Shown here piece by piece: positions 1 through 7,615 of a stretch of 31,766 bases of DNA. Where the stretch lies: positions 1 through 31,766 of the IMG/VR virus record IMGVR_UViG_3300047481_001504. One strand, 5' to 3'. The notes beneath the pieces were generated by a model that saw nothing but the letters and a program-made list of their open reading frames with translations, ran no database searches and was not told the DNA's origin. The position numbers and the translations under genes were made by a program. How positions within the stretch are numbered: the first letter of the stretch is position 1; every line of letters begins with the position of its first letter. Source of the stretch: a virus.

Positions 1-1038
1 GAACAGGTAGCAGCAGCAAACGCTACTATTAAAGAAGCCCACGAATCAATTAAGTCTTCGTTGGAGAGAATCGAAACTATTTCCAAAACTATCACTGATA
101 GCAACAAGGTGAAGAAAAACTTTGACAAGTACACTGAACTGTGGTCACAGATTCAAAAGAAAATACAGACCATGAACAAGGAAATCGCCTTCTATGAGAA
201 GAACGATTCCTGTCCTACATGCTCTCAGAAGATCGCGGATGACTTCAAGCGTGATGCCATCGACAGGGGCAAGAGCAAGACAATTGAGATGGAGAAAGCC
301 ATCGAAGAAATCGCCAAGGAGAGGGAGATCGCAGAGAAGCGGCTTGAAGCAATTGAAATCGTGATGCGTGAGATCAGCGACCTGAACTCGCTCATCATGA
401 AGAAGACAAATCAGATTGAAGCCACGGAAAAGCACATCAAGACCATCACCTCTAAGAAGTCGGCTAAGATCGGAAATGTTTTGGATGATCTGTCGGCTGC
501 TTTATCAGCAGAGGAAGAAACGATTGAGAACAAGCGTGAACTTATAGAAGATCAGCACTATCTTTCGATAGCAGGAACTCTGCTCAAGGATTCGGGAATC
601 AAAAGCCGTATCATCAAAAACTACATTCCTGTGATCAACGACACGATCAACAAGTATCTTACGCAGATGAACTTCTTCGTGAACTTTCACTTGGATGAGG
701 AGTTCAATGAAACAATTAGGTCTCGTCACCGCGATGTGTTCACATATGCATCGTTCAGCGAAGGCGAGAAAAAAAAGATCGACTTGGCCCTGCTTTTTGC
801 ATGGAGGTCTATTGCGTCAATGAAGAACTCCATCACCACGAACCTGTTGATTCTTGATGAGATCTTGGACGGCAGTTTAGACGATTCTGCAATCGAAGCC
901 TTCTTGGACATTATGAACAACATTAAAGCGGGTACAAATACCTTCGTAATTAGCCATAAGCCCAAGGAAATCTTGCAGGACAAGTTCGACCGATGCATTC
1001 AGTTTGCCAAGCGCGGCAACTTTAGCAGAGTGGTCTAA
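1..1038 (+). CDS. 46: Recombination endonuclease subunit gp46 (Rad50/SbcC-like), C-terminal part
   Basis: The reading frame is open from the first base, so the N-terminal Walker A half lies outside the window. A zinc-hook motif CPTC is encoded at 211-222 between two charged coiled-coil stretches. The ABC signature region follows (FSEGEKKKIDLAL, near 750-795), then a Walker B strand with LLILDE (near 845-865) and the H-loop FVISHK (near 945-960). This order is diagnostic of Rad50/SbcC/gp46 ATPases. With gp47 it forms the nuclease complex that resects DNA ends for recombination-dependent replication. Its partner gp47 is on the opposite strand 2.3 kb away, whereas in T4 the two genes are adjacent and co-directional. 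The TAA stop directly abuts the stop of the convergent Sm-like gene. Confidence 0.95.
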   Translation, partial: EQVAAANATIKEAHESIKSSLERIETISKTITDSNKVKKNFDKYTELWSQIQKKIQTMNKEIAFYEKNDSCPTCSQKIADDFKRDAIDRGKSKTIEMEKAIEEIAKEREIAEKRLEAIEIVMREISDLNSLIMKKTNQIEATEKHIKTITSKKSAKIGNVLDDLSAALSAEEETIENKRELIEDQHYLSIAGTLLKDSGIKSRIIKNYIPVINDTINKYLTQMNFFVNFHLDEEFNETIRSRHRDVFTYASFSEGEKKKIDLALLFAWRSIASMKNSITTNLLILDEILDGSLDDSAIEAFLDIMNNIKAGTNTFVISHKPKEILQDKFDRCIQFAKRGNFSRVV

Positions 1039-1046
1039 TCACTCTG
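1026..1046. terminator. Hairpin over two convergent stop codons
   Basis: CAGAGTG (1026-1032) and CACTCTG (1040-1046) form a perfect 7-bp inverted repeat. A G·T and a T-A pair can extend it inward. The hairpin covers the stop codon of gene 46 and the stop codon of the convergent Sm-like gene, which have no bases between them. Neither strand has a T-run after the stem, so it is not a classical intrinsic terminator. It could act as a weak bidirectional terminator or as 3'-end protection for both mRNAs. Confidence 0.45.
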
Positions 1047-1359
1047 TAATCAGACGCAACGGCGGTGCCTCGACATTCTTATCAAGAACTACGAGACCTG
1101 AACCGAAGTTCTCGTTGTAGTCGTTGACCAACTGCGTCTTCGGTGTGGCGACAAATGCAATCGCCTTCTCGGGCAGTTCCATGCTGTCGGTTTCGCAGTA
1201 GGGAAGCCAAGGTGCCAACCCCAACTTGCCGTTTCCAACGGGGAGAAGGATGGCGGGGGACTTTAACAGCCACGATCCCGCATGGGCATGGGAGTTTTCC
1301 AACACCTTGCTGATCACTTCTTCGCCCGAATTCAGTCTAAACAGTTTCACAGTACTCAT
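1039..1359 (-). CDS. Small Sm-like-fold protein, paralogue A
   Basis: This 106-aa protein starts at an ATG preceded by a good Shine-Dalgarno (AAAGGAGA, 7 nt spacing). Its N-terminus KLFRLNSGEEVISKV has the look of the first beta strands of Sm/Lsm-type small barrels found in many marine T4-like phages. It shares an arrangement with the 150-aa protein at 5171-5623: KL-x-R-x-x-x-GE-x-[IV] at the start, a central [LF]-x-K-[SP] strand, and P-x-KA-[IV]...P...[LI][VI]-x-DY near the end. The two are probably paralogues. It is the last gene of the minus-strand run 55-47-orf72-pseudoprotease. An RNA-related role is only suggested by the fold resemblance; no function is shown by the sequence. Confidence 0.75.
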   Translation of the reverse strand: MSTVKLFRLNSGEEVISKVLENSHAHAGSWLLKSPAILLPVGNGKLGLAPWLPYCETDSMELPEKAIAFVATPKTQLVNDYNENFGSGLVVLDKNVEAPPLRLITE

Positions 1360-1390
1360 GACAAATCTCCTTTGTTTTAGTATGTAGGCG

Positions 1391-3115
1391 TTATGCCGTG
1401 AAGTCTATTGTGATAGTGGTTCCGATTTCATCATTCGATTCGGGCTGTAGATATGGTTTGTTTACAAACTTATCAAATCCACCTTCGCTGATCTTTATAC
1501 CTACGCTAGGATTGGTGTTTCTCAACTGTGCCCGTCTTGATTTTGATTTGGGCACAACACTTCCAAAAGGAATTGAAGGATAGGGATATGTCTGATTCGT
1601 ATCCTCAGTTTTTCTAGTCAGTGACACACTCTTTGCCGACACACCTGAAAGAGAAAGGTATTGATTAAGGAAAGAGATGGGAGTCCATGTTGTGCCCCAC
1701 GGGAATGTGATTGGCTTGCTTGAACCGATCCCCGTGCCGCGAAGCGATGCAAACGCAACCAACTTCTTAGGATCTGAATAATGGGTATATCCTGCTCCAG
1801 TTACTAATCCAAGGAACACGGGATTTCCATGGTAGTAAGTAATGACGGGAGACCCATTGTCGCCGCGAACAACGGCGATGGTTCTTAATGTGTTCGCCAT
1901 TTCATGCAATTCTGATGAGGGGATGTTTGCACATGCATCAGATCCCTTAAACAGCAAGGTCGGGAGAATAGTAGGATTGAATAAACTTCCTGTAAATGGT
2001 GGGCAGAATGTTCCATGATGCCCTCTTGCTTCTTGACCGATTGCCAATCCATAGAAAATGGGGTCGCTTTGATAAGCGTCGATCAGACCGATTGGAGTGA
2101 TGTCGTTCGGCAGATTCGTGGTAAAGGTGATGATCTTGATGTCATCAAAGTATGCAGCCATCTCGTTGTACTTCGCTAAGATTTCTGTGCTGCTATTTTC
2201 ATTAACAAACCCAATAGCATCCCACATCTGCTTGAATGTATTGATGGAAGTTGAAACCGTGGGGGTTACGAATCCGCTGGCACCTGAGTAAAAGCGGAGG
2301 TTTGAATTGTCGATATCTGCGGACGCAGACACAATTGCATGTCTGCTGCTGATCAGCACGGCAGAGACTCCCTTGCCGCTGTTACTTTTCATACTGTATG
2401 GAATCGGTCTCTTGAAACGGTTCCTTGTATTAATCCATGTGTAGTCCAAATTTTTGTATGGTGTCTTGTTCATAAACAAGGAATTGAACGGCGTTGTCAC
2501 ATCAACGATTGTTCGTGGTTGGTCTGAGTATTTGAACAGGTTGAGATGAACGGGAGAGAATAAATACTCATAGTAAGAACCCTTGAGGCTACCATTACAA
2601 TCCATTCCATTCAATTTATTTACTGCTGTTGCTCCTTCGCAGATACATTCGATTTCTTTAGTGAATCCTTTGAACGGGCCTGCATAGAATCTTTTCGCGC
2701 CGCTGATTTCACCAACAATGATCGATCCATTCAACAAGAATGAATCGATCCCATTATCGGCAGTAATCCCCCTGTCTGAAATAGGTCTAAGCCCCGTATT
2801 GAATGTTGGAACAGTTGTGATATCGATCTCACTCTGATATGGAAATACAGAGTCGGGATTGATGACCAATCCTACATTTTCTGTGCGACTATTCGATCTT
2901 TCTCGCTCCTGCGTAAAGATACCGAGAACAGTTGCTCCAAGATGTGAGTCAAATTGGAAATTGGAACCGCTGTTTCCATGGTCGGGGGGGTAGAGCAACT
3001 GTAGTTTCTCCCCCGCAACGAACGGCTTCGTGAAGTCTGTGCTTACGAAAGTGTCATACCCAAATATGTTCCCCGCCGCAATGACAGTTGCCTTGCAGTC
3101 ATGTCCGAACATCAT
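1391..3115 (-). CDS. Large trypsin-fold-like protein lacking catalytic His and Ser (putative pseudoprotease)
   Basis: The frame extends upstream to a TTG at 3136, but the ATG at 3115, overlapping the upstream stop as ATGA, is the better start (574 aa). From that ATG, residues about 254-267 read LISSRHAIVSASAD, matching the chymotrypsin block that normally ends TAAHC but with Ala where the catalytic His belongs. DDIKIITF at about 324-331 matches the catalytic Asp block. GDNGSP at 418-423 matches GDSGGP with Asn for the nucleophile Ser. The spacings (about 59 and 95 residues) agree with the fold. A second motif GNSGS with a following VLGIFT strand lies at residues 47-69. No signal peptide is seen. 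A late-type box upstream of the preceding gene suggests late, perhaps virion-related, expression. Function is unknown. Confidence 0.8.
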   Translation of the reverse strand: MMFGHDCKATVIAAGNIFGYDTFVSTDFTKPFVAGEKLQLLYPPDHGNSGSNFQFDSHLGATVLGIFTQERERSNSRTENVGLVINPDSVFPYQSEIDITTVPTFNTGLRPISDRGITADNGIDSFLLNGSIIVGEISGAKRFYAGPFKGFTKEIECICEGATAVNKLNGMDCNGSLKGSYYEYLFSPVHLNLFKYSDQPRTIVDVTTPFNSLFMNKTPYKNLDYTWINTRNRFKRPIPYSMKSNSGKGVSAVLISSRHAIVSASADIDNSNLRFYSGASGFVTPTVSTSINTFKQMWDAIGFVNENSSTEILAKYNEMAAYFDDIKIITFTTNLPNDITPIGLIDAYQSDPIFYGLAIGQEARGHHGTFCPPFTGSLFNPTILPTLLFKGSDACANIPSSELHEMANTLRTIAVVRGDNGSPVITYYHGNPVFLGLVTGAGYTHYSDPKKLVAFASLRGTGIGSSKPITFPWGTTWTPISFLNQYLSLSGVSAKSVSLTRKTEDTNQTYPYPSIPFGSVVPKSKSRRAQLRNTNPSVGIKISEGGFDKFVNKPYLQPESNDEIGTTITIDFTA

Positions 3116-3330
3116 GTGATACCCCCCGAACTCCAATTTGCGTTCTTTAGTTTGCCGATTTCTACCCGCGAAGGAGACTTGTTCTTCAGTTGGATTACAG
3201 ACGGCTTCTTTGCCTTGTTGGACTCACCTGTCTTGAGGGACATCACGGGGGTAGTGTCTCCACTACCGCTCGTTGGAACGGTACTCCACTCCTTGATGTC
3301 CTGAATCAGCGTGTTGTAGTGTTTAGGCAT
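3112..3330 (-). CDS. Hypothetical 72-aa protein upstream of the pseudoprotease
   Basis: This small hydrophilic, Lys/Ser-rich protein begins MPKHYNTLIQDIKEW, a short helix-like start, followed by a low-complexity basic stretch. I do not recognise the family. It starts 10 nt after the gene 47 stop, with no Shine-Dalgarno. Instead a CTAAATA box (3344-3338) lies 7 nt before its ATG. Its TGA overlaps the ATG of the pseudoprotease as ATGA, so translation of the two is probably coupled. A run of six G (minus strand, 3127-3122) lies just before its stop. That run could in principle allow a frameshift fusion to the next frame, but coupling is the simpler reading. Confidence 0.65.
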   Translation of the reverse strand: MPKHYNTLIQDIKEWSTVPTSGSGDTTPVMSLKTGESNKAKKPSVIQLKNKSPSRVEIGKLKNANWSSGGIT

Positions 3331-3337
3331 TTCATCA

Positions 3338-3344
3338 TATTTAG
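3338..3344 (-). promoter_or_regulatory. Putative late promoter box CTAAATA
   Basis: CTAAATA on the minus strand overlaps the gene 47 stop codon and ends 7 nt before the ATG of the 72-aa gene. It is one of five identical heptamers, all found just upstream of start codons. It resembles the T4 late promoter TATAAATA read by gp55. Confidence 0.6.
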
Positions 3345-4384
3345 CCTTGCAACGAATCGCTGTAAATCTCCCGAATCAAGGTCTTGAGGCGTACTTGATC
3401 CTGCACTCCCTGTAGCGTGTCGATCTCGTCGCAGATCAGGGTAAGGGTATCCTTGGTCATGTCCACCACATCGGTGTTGCTGTTTATTTCCTTTTCCGTC
3501 TGATCGGTCACACTCACCGAATGGGCGGGGGCATCGTTCAGCCGATCTAACAAGTTGTCGAACATGATCGGGCGGGTCTTGTTCTTGACCAAGAGCCGAA
3601 TGAATGTATTCCTGTACTGCTTGCAGTTCAGGATGTTGTAGTCTTCCTTGGTGTCATCGTATTCGATCTGATGGAAGATCTGAATCGGGTTCTCAACGAA
3701 CTCCATCTCCCCCGTGCGCGGGTGAAAGATGCTGAATCCTTTGCGCTCGTTTAGATCGGCAAAGGTCATCTGATACTGGGTACCCAAGTAGTGAATGTTT
3801 GCCCTGCTGTGACGGCAATGGAAGTGACCGCTGTAGACCGCCTCATAACTCTTGAACAGAGCAGGATCCATTCCATCGTGGTGTTCGACCCCGCGAAGCA
3901 CCTCATAGCCACTCACCTCAAAGTGCCCCATGAGCACGCGCACGGGCGCGGACGCGATGAACTTCAGGCACTCCTCTGCGTTGTCCTTGGTAATCCAAGG
4001 CATCAATCCTACCTTTGTTTCGCCCAAGTCAAGCACAGTCGGCTGTTCGTGGATTCGAATGTTTGGGTAGTTGCGGAACAGTTCAATAACTGAGTTGAGT
4101 CGATTCGTGTTCTTGAAGAAGACATCGTGGTTGCCTAGAGTGATGTCCATTTCCACACCCATGTTTTTCAGCGGCTCCAAGAACCGAGTTCGAACCTGAT
4201 GCAGCGTGTAGAAGTTAACATACTTGCGACGATCTAAGAAGTCGCCCAAATGGATGATCCTCTTTATGCCACGGTCTTCTATTGTAGGAAAGAACACCTT
4301 CTCCCAAAACTCCATAAAATGTTCAAGAAAGATCGGGCTGTCATTACGAGCACCAAAGTGTGTGTCGTTAATGATTGCAATCAT
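3341..4384 (-). CDS. 47: Recombination endonuclease subunit gp47 (Mre11/SbcD-like)
   Basis: This 347-aa protein carries the full calcineurin-type metallophosphoesterase motif series in order: DTHFG (residues 8-12), GDFLDRR (about 47-53), GNHD (about 98-101), GHFE (about 153-156) and GHFHCR (about 187-192). These residues bind two metal ions in Mre11-family nucleases. With gp46 it processes double-strand ends for recombination and recombination-dependent replication. Its start overlaps the gene 55 stop by 4 nt (ATGA), so it is translationally coupled to the sigma factor. It is transcribed toward gene 46, which is on the other strand. Confidence 0.95.
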   Translation of the reverse strand: MIAIINDTHFGARNDSPIFLEHFMEFWEKVFFPTIEDRGIKRIIHLGDFLDRRKYVNFYTLHQVRTRFLEPLKNMGVEMDITLGNHDVFFKNTNRLNSVIELFRNYPNIRIHEQPTVLDLGETKVGLMPWITKDNAEECLKFIASAPVRVLMGHFEVSGYEVLRGVEHHDGMDPALFKSYEAVYSGHFHCRHSRANIHYLGTQYQMTFADLNERKGFSIFHPRTGEMEFVENPIQIFHQIEYDDTKEDYNILNCKQYRNTFIRLLVKNKTRPIMFDNLLDRLNDAPAHSVSVTDQTEKEINSNTDVVDMTKDTLTLICDEIDTLQGVQDQVRLKTLIREIYSDSLQG

Positions 4385-4959
4385 AGATCTTCCATCACAT
4401 CATCCAAGGTGTTCTTTGGATTTTTAGTGGTATTTTTCTTTCGCTTTTTCTTTTTCTTGGGTCTGAGTGATTCTGATGTGAGGTAAGTATCAGAGATTAT
4501 CCCCATGTACGGGTTTTGATTGCCGTCATCATACTTGCGGTTTTGTTCTTCCATCCAGTTTCGAAAGCGACCAGACAAATCGTTTTCTTCGAAACACTTC
4601 ATCTTGATGTAGAGTTGTTTCTTTTCCTTCTGAATGCGCCTAAGGAATGCGTAGTAGATGATCTGCGTGAAAAATGCAAATGGATTGCGTGACTTCTTTG
4701 GATCAAAGTTGGTCGCATACATGATGCAGTTCTCCACCGAGTCTGATACCATTTCTTCCTTGTAGATGTAGTTTGCAAAGTTGGGCTTTTTTGCCAAATT
4801 GTTAGCAATGTCGAGAAAACATTGACCGATGTAGTTTGTCACACCAGGTGGCTTGATGCCTTCTTTCTTTGCCTTGGCTACAGCCTTCTTATGTGCAACT
4901 AGTTCCTCTAAGAACTGTTCGTTGTTGATGTAATGATTTCCTGTTTTTTTCTTATTCAT
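4381..4959 (-). CDS. 55: Late-transcription sigma factor gp55
   Basis: This 192-aa protein is the usual size for gp55 (T4: 185 aa). The central part, around NFDPKKSRNPFAFFTQIIYYAF and the following RRIQKEKKQ, is the sigma-70 region-2-like core conserved in T4-type late sigma factors. It binds core RNA polymerase and recognises the late -10-like box. A lysine-rich run (KKKKKRKK, near residues 168-175) separates the core from an acidic/hydrophobic C-terminal tail (LDDVMEDL). In T4 the gp55 tail contacts the sliding clamp. The start has an AGAGGA Shine-Dalgarno and a strong host-like promoter just upstream, so it is expressed before the late genes it controls. Confidence 0.92.
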   Translation of the reverse strand: MNKKKTGNHYINNEQFLEELVAHKKAVAKAKKEGIKPPGVTNYIGQCFLDIANNLAKKPNFANYIYKEEMVSDSVENCIMYATNFDPKKSRNPFAFFTQIIYYAFLRRIQKEKKQLYIKMKCFEENDLSGRFRNWMEEQNRKYDDGNQNPYMGIISDTYLTSESLRPKKKKKRKKNTTKNPKNTLDDVMEDL

Positions 4960-4977
4960 TTTTCCTCTGCGTTGTTG

Positions 4978-5006
4978 ATTATAACACTGGTTTCTGTTGA
5001 AGTAAA
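4978..5006 (-). promoter_or_regulatory. Sigma-70-type promoter for gene 55
   Basis: On the minus strand a perfect TATAAT (4983-4978) is preceded by TG at the extended -10 position. It is spaced 17 nt from a TTTACT -35 hexamer (5006-5001). It lies 18 nt upstream of the gene 55 ATG, with the Shine-Dalgarno between. This is a host-polymerase promoter for the 55-47 transcript. Confidence 0.8.
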
Positions 5007-5097
5007 GAAGATTGTTAGTAGAATTTTTACAGACTTAGTGAAATCAAATACAATTTACTTTTTGCTGCTACTAGATACACTTGAGGTTCAAGAGTAA

Positions 5098-5172
5098 ACT
5101 AGTACTTATAGAGTACTACTTAAGTAACCTTTTTAGAGAGTACATAGAGTACTTTTAGTATCCTAAGTACCT
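5098..5172. repeat. Cluster of GTAC-centred palindromic repeats
   Basis: The 210-bp gap between gene 55 and the Sm-like gene B is AT-rich. Its distal 75 bp hold five GTAC cores (5102, 5113, 5140, 5149, 5167), three of them in AGTACT. TAGTACT (5100-5106) and AGTACTA (5112-5118) form a perfect 7-bp inverted repeat with a 5-nt loop, and ACTTAAGT (5117-5124) is a further palindrome. The rest of the gap (4960-5097) holds the gene 55 promoter and no reading frame I can support. The cluster could be an operator for the gene 55 promoter or a 3'-end structure for the uvsY operon. Confidence 0.5.
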
Positions 5173-5623
5173 AGTCGAGACGAGGATCACCACCCCAACC
5201 TGGGAACTCGTCGTGACCTTCTTCGTATTCGACATCATCATCGCCACAGTCTTCAATTTTTTTCTTTGAGTCTTTCGATGTATTGTTGTCATCAGTCATT
5301 CTGTTTTCAATCATGTCACTTGCAGTGACGGATTGAATCTTTGCCTGAGAATAGTCTGCAATGATGTTCTTGTTGGGTTTCATGATGCACATGACCGCCT
5401 TTTTTGGGATGATGTAGTATTCCTCGTCACTGAATTCCATCCAATCACGAAGCATGATTGTGACCTCCTGAACCATATTTGGCTTTTGGTTCGGCAATGC
5501 AACAGCAATAATAATCATGGGCTTTTCAAAAAGATATGATTCTTTCCCGCTGTTTGAGATGCCTGTGACTATTATTTCACCCGTCATCATTCGTACCAGT
5601 TTGATTGGGTAGTATTGGGTCAT
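5171..5623 (-). CDS. Small Sm-like-fold protein, paralogue B
   Basis: This 150-aa protein starts MTQYYPIKLVRMMTGEIIV, typical of the Sm-like small-barrel proteins common in marine T4-type phages. The barrel-like part occupies about residues 1-105. The C-terminal 45 residues are acidic and probably disordered (DDNNTSKD, DDDVEYEE). It overlaps the uvsW stop by 4 nt (ATGA) and is the last gene of the uvsY-uvsW transcript. It resembles the 106-aa protein at 1039-1359 in spacing and key residues. Its molecular role is unknown; an RNA-binding or assembly function is only an inference from fold. Confidence 0.78.
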   Translation of the reverse strand: MTQYYPIKLVRMMTGEIIVTGISNSGKESYLFEKPMIIIAVALPNQKPNMVQEVTIMLRDWMEFSDEEYYIIPKKAVMCIMKPNKNIIADYSQAKIQSVTASDMIENRMTDDNNTSKDSKKKIEDCGDDDVEYEEGHDEFPGWGGDPRLD

Positions 5624-7161
5624 TTCTCATCTTTCTTTGGTCTTTGTATCCGCATGTCAATTGGTAACTTAACTAACTTGTAGCGAAATTGTTCGGATTC
5701 GTATATTTTTACCCGCTTCAGGAAATGCTGTAGTGTGTAATTCAGATTATCGCCATGGTGCAGATCATCGGCAATATCGTACAACTTTGCAATGTGTTTG
5801 CCCTCACATTTTCGCAGTTGGCGACCGATGCTCTGAAGTATTCGAATACGGCTCTTTGATGGGCTAGCAAATATTACATTCTTCAGACTGCGAATGTTGA
5901 TGCCTGTCGAGAATGTTCCATAAGATGCGACAATGATCGCATTCTCTTCCTTTTCCACAATAGATCGGATTCCCTCGCGCTGCTCAAGTTCGGTTTCCCC
6001 TGCGACGAAGAATACCTTGCGCCCTTCGATGGTCGCCATGGCGGTCTTTTTGATTAACTCATACAAGGGCTTTCCATGCTTCTCAACATAGTTGAAAAGT
6101 AAGAGAGTGTTACCACGGGTCGCGGAAGCCAAGAACGCGATGAACTCGTTTCGCTTCTCACAGTTGATCAACCACTCTATTTCGCTGTGGTAATCTAACC
6201 CACACACACCTTTGCGGATATCAGGTGGATAACGGAGCATGATACATTCAATTCTCAGGTTGGTCAAAAGGTTCCGCTCCATCAATTCCTTTGTGGTGAT
6301 CACGCGGTGAACTGGGCCAAACAGTCCTTCTATAGCCAACTTGTGAATTTTGCTTCCATCGAGCGTACCTGTGAGTGCGATGCGATAGGGGCAATCGATC
6401 AACTTGTTCATGATTGTGTTCAGGCTTTGTGCCTTGAATAAGTGTGCTTCATCTCCTATAACCACTTCAAAGTTATCGAACCACGCCCTAGGTAACTTGT
6501 AGATGCTCTGCCATGTTGAAATAACGATTTGCTTGTCTGTTACCTTGGATTCGCCGCCAACGATGCGGTGGCAGTTCTTCTCGGCATTCCAATTCGTCGT
6601 ACCCGAGTAATCATTGAAGTCAGAATATAACTGTGCGACCAATGAGATAGTTGGGACGATGATGAGTATTTTTCTGTTTGGAGCGATTGTATTTTGGTAG
6701 TACCTAACCATCGAATAAATAGCAAGACTTTTGCCACTAGCAGTAGGCGATAAAAGTACGCATCGTGATTGGTTTAGGGCATGACACACTGCATTGACTT
6801 GATGATCATGAGGATCCAAGAGTTTGCCATTGCTGGTTGGGTTCAAAGACTTAATAAAGCCCCTGACCTTTTCACAATCGAACTTGATCTCGGGTTGGGC
6901 TATTAGGGAATCAACTCGCAACTCATAATTTCGATCCTTTGCGAATGTCGCAAGATAGTCCATGAGACCTGAAGGCAATAGCCCTGAATATGCGTTGAAG
7001 AGTCGTATCTTTCCGTCCCATACACGCCGTTTGTATGCGGGGGTGTATTTCGCACCTGGGACTTCGAAAGTGAAGTAATCCTGAAGTTCATATGCAATGC
7101 CATTCTCTGCAATGACACGAAGATAAGCGGTATTCATGTTACGAACTTCAATCACGCTCAT
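5620..7161 (-). CDS. uvsW: UvsW-type ATP-dependent DNA/RNA helicase
   Basis: This 513-aa protein has the SF2 helicase motif series: Walker A in LLSPTASGKS (about residues 136-145), DEAH (about 239-242), ALTGT (about 263-267) and motif VI in SIGRQLRK (about 445-452). The N-terminal 100 residues (YFTFEVPGAKY, RRVWDGKIRLF) are the UvsW substrate-recognition domain. UvsW (T4: 503 aa) unwinds R-loops and branched DNA, switching replication from origin to recombination mode. In T4, uvsW is a late gene. Here a CTAAATA late-type box overlaps the uvsY stop and sits 6 nt before this ATG, which has no Shine-Dalgarno. That placement agrees with late control. Confidence 0.95.
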   Translation of the reverse strand: MSVIEVRNMNTAYLRVIAENGIAYELQDYFTFEVPGAKYTPAYKRRVWDGKIRLFNAYSGLLPSGLMDYLATFAKDRNYELRVDSLIAQPEIKFDCEKVRGFIKSLNPTSNGKLLDPHDHQVNAVCHALNQSRCVLLSPTASGKSLAIYSMVRYYQNTIAPNRKILIIVPTISLVAQLYSDFNDYSGTTNWNAEKNCHRIVGGESKVTDKQIVISTWQSIYKLPRAWFDNFEVVIGDEAHLFKAQSLNTIMNKLIDCPYRIALTGTLDGSKIHKLAIEGLFGPVHRVITTKELMERNLLTNLRIECIMLRYPPDIRKGVCGLDYHSEIEWLINCEKRNEFIAFLASATRGNTLLLFNYVEKHGKPLYELIKKTAMATIEGRKVFFVAGETELEQREGIRSIVEKEENAIIVASYGTFSTGINIRSLKNVIFASPSKSRIRILQSIGRQLRKCEGKHIAKLYDIADDLHHGDNLNYTLQHFLKRVKIYESEQFRYKLVKLPIDMRIQRPKKDEK

Positions 7162-7167
7162 CTAAAA

Positions 7168-7174
7168 TATTTAG
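7168..7174 (-). promoter_or_regulatory. Putative late promoter box CTAAATA for uvsW
   Basis: CTAAATA on the minus strand overlaps the TAA stop of uvsY and ends 6 nt before the uvsW ATG. The known late timing of T4 uvsW supports reading it as a gp55 promoter. Confidence 0.65.
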
Positions 7175-7608
7175 GTTACCCCGCTCATAAACTTCCGCCA
7201 TTCAATTGCGTTGCGAATCACCCATTGGCGGTTGTTGATGCTTTTGATCACACTGTCAAGGTACTCAACTTTCGCCTTTTGTAGATCGATCTTTGAGCAG
7301 ACACGAATAAGATCCTCATCTGCGTTCATGTAGGTATCCATGTCTTGACGCAGAATTCGATGCCCGAAAGGCTCCCACCCAAGTTGGGCAAGTTCCTGTT
7401 GAGACATCTTCCCATTGTAATACTCCCACTTCTTTTTTCGAAGGGTGTTCAGATCTACATCCAACTTACGAAGAATCAGGCACTCGTCATGATAGATGTT
7501 AAGGTACTTGCCGTGCAGTTGGGGAATGCGGATTGACTCATCTCCCAATTCGGTTCCGTCGATCTTGAGGTCTGCTTCAACTATCTCTTTGATTCGTTCG
7601 ATGTTCAT
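7171..7608 (-). CDS. uvsY: Recombination mediator UvsY
   Basis: This 145-aa protein is close to the T4 UvsY length (137 aa). The block LRKKKWEYYNGKMSQQEL followed by GWEPFGHRI (residues about 56-86) is the conserved core. The remainder is helical and charged, fitting the hexameric UvsY fold. UvsY loads the UvsX recombinase onto gp32-coated ssDNA; gp32 is encoded downstream in this window, but UvsX is not seen. It is the first gene of the minus-strand transcript and has no Shine-Dalgarno before its ATG. Confidence 0.93.
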   Translation of the reverse strand: MNIERIKEIVEADLKIDGTELGDESIRIPQLHGKYLNIYHDECLILRKLDVDLNTLRKKKWEYYNGKMSQQELAQLGWEPFGHRILRQDMDTYMNADEDLIRVCSKIDLQKAKVEYLDSVIKSINNRQWVIRNAIEWRKFMSGVT

Positions 7609-7615
7609 AGATTAG

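Noticed and set aside
3122-3127. Run of six G as a possible frameshift site joining the 72-aa protein to the pseudoprotease
   Set aside because: The frames overlap as ATGA, a normal coupling signal, and the run does not give a standard X XXY YYZ heptamer in the upstream frame (it reads TCG GGG GGT).
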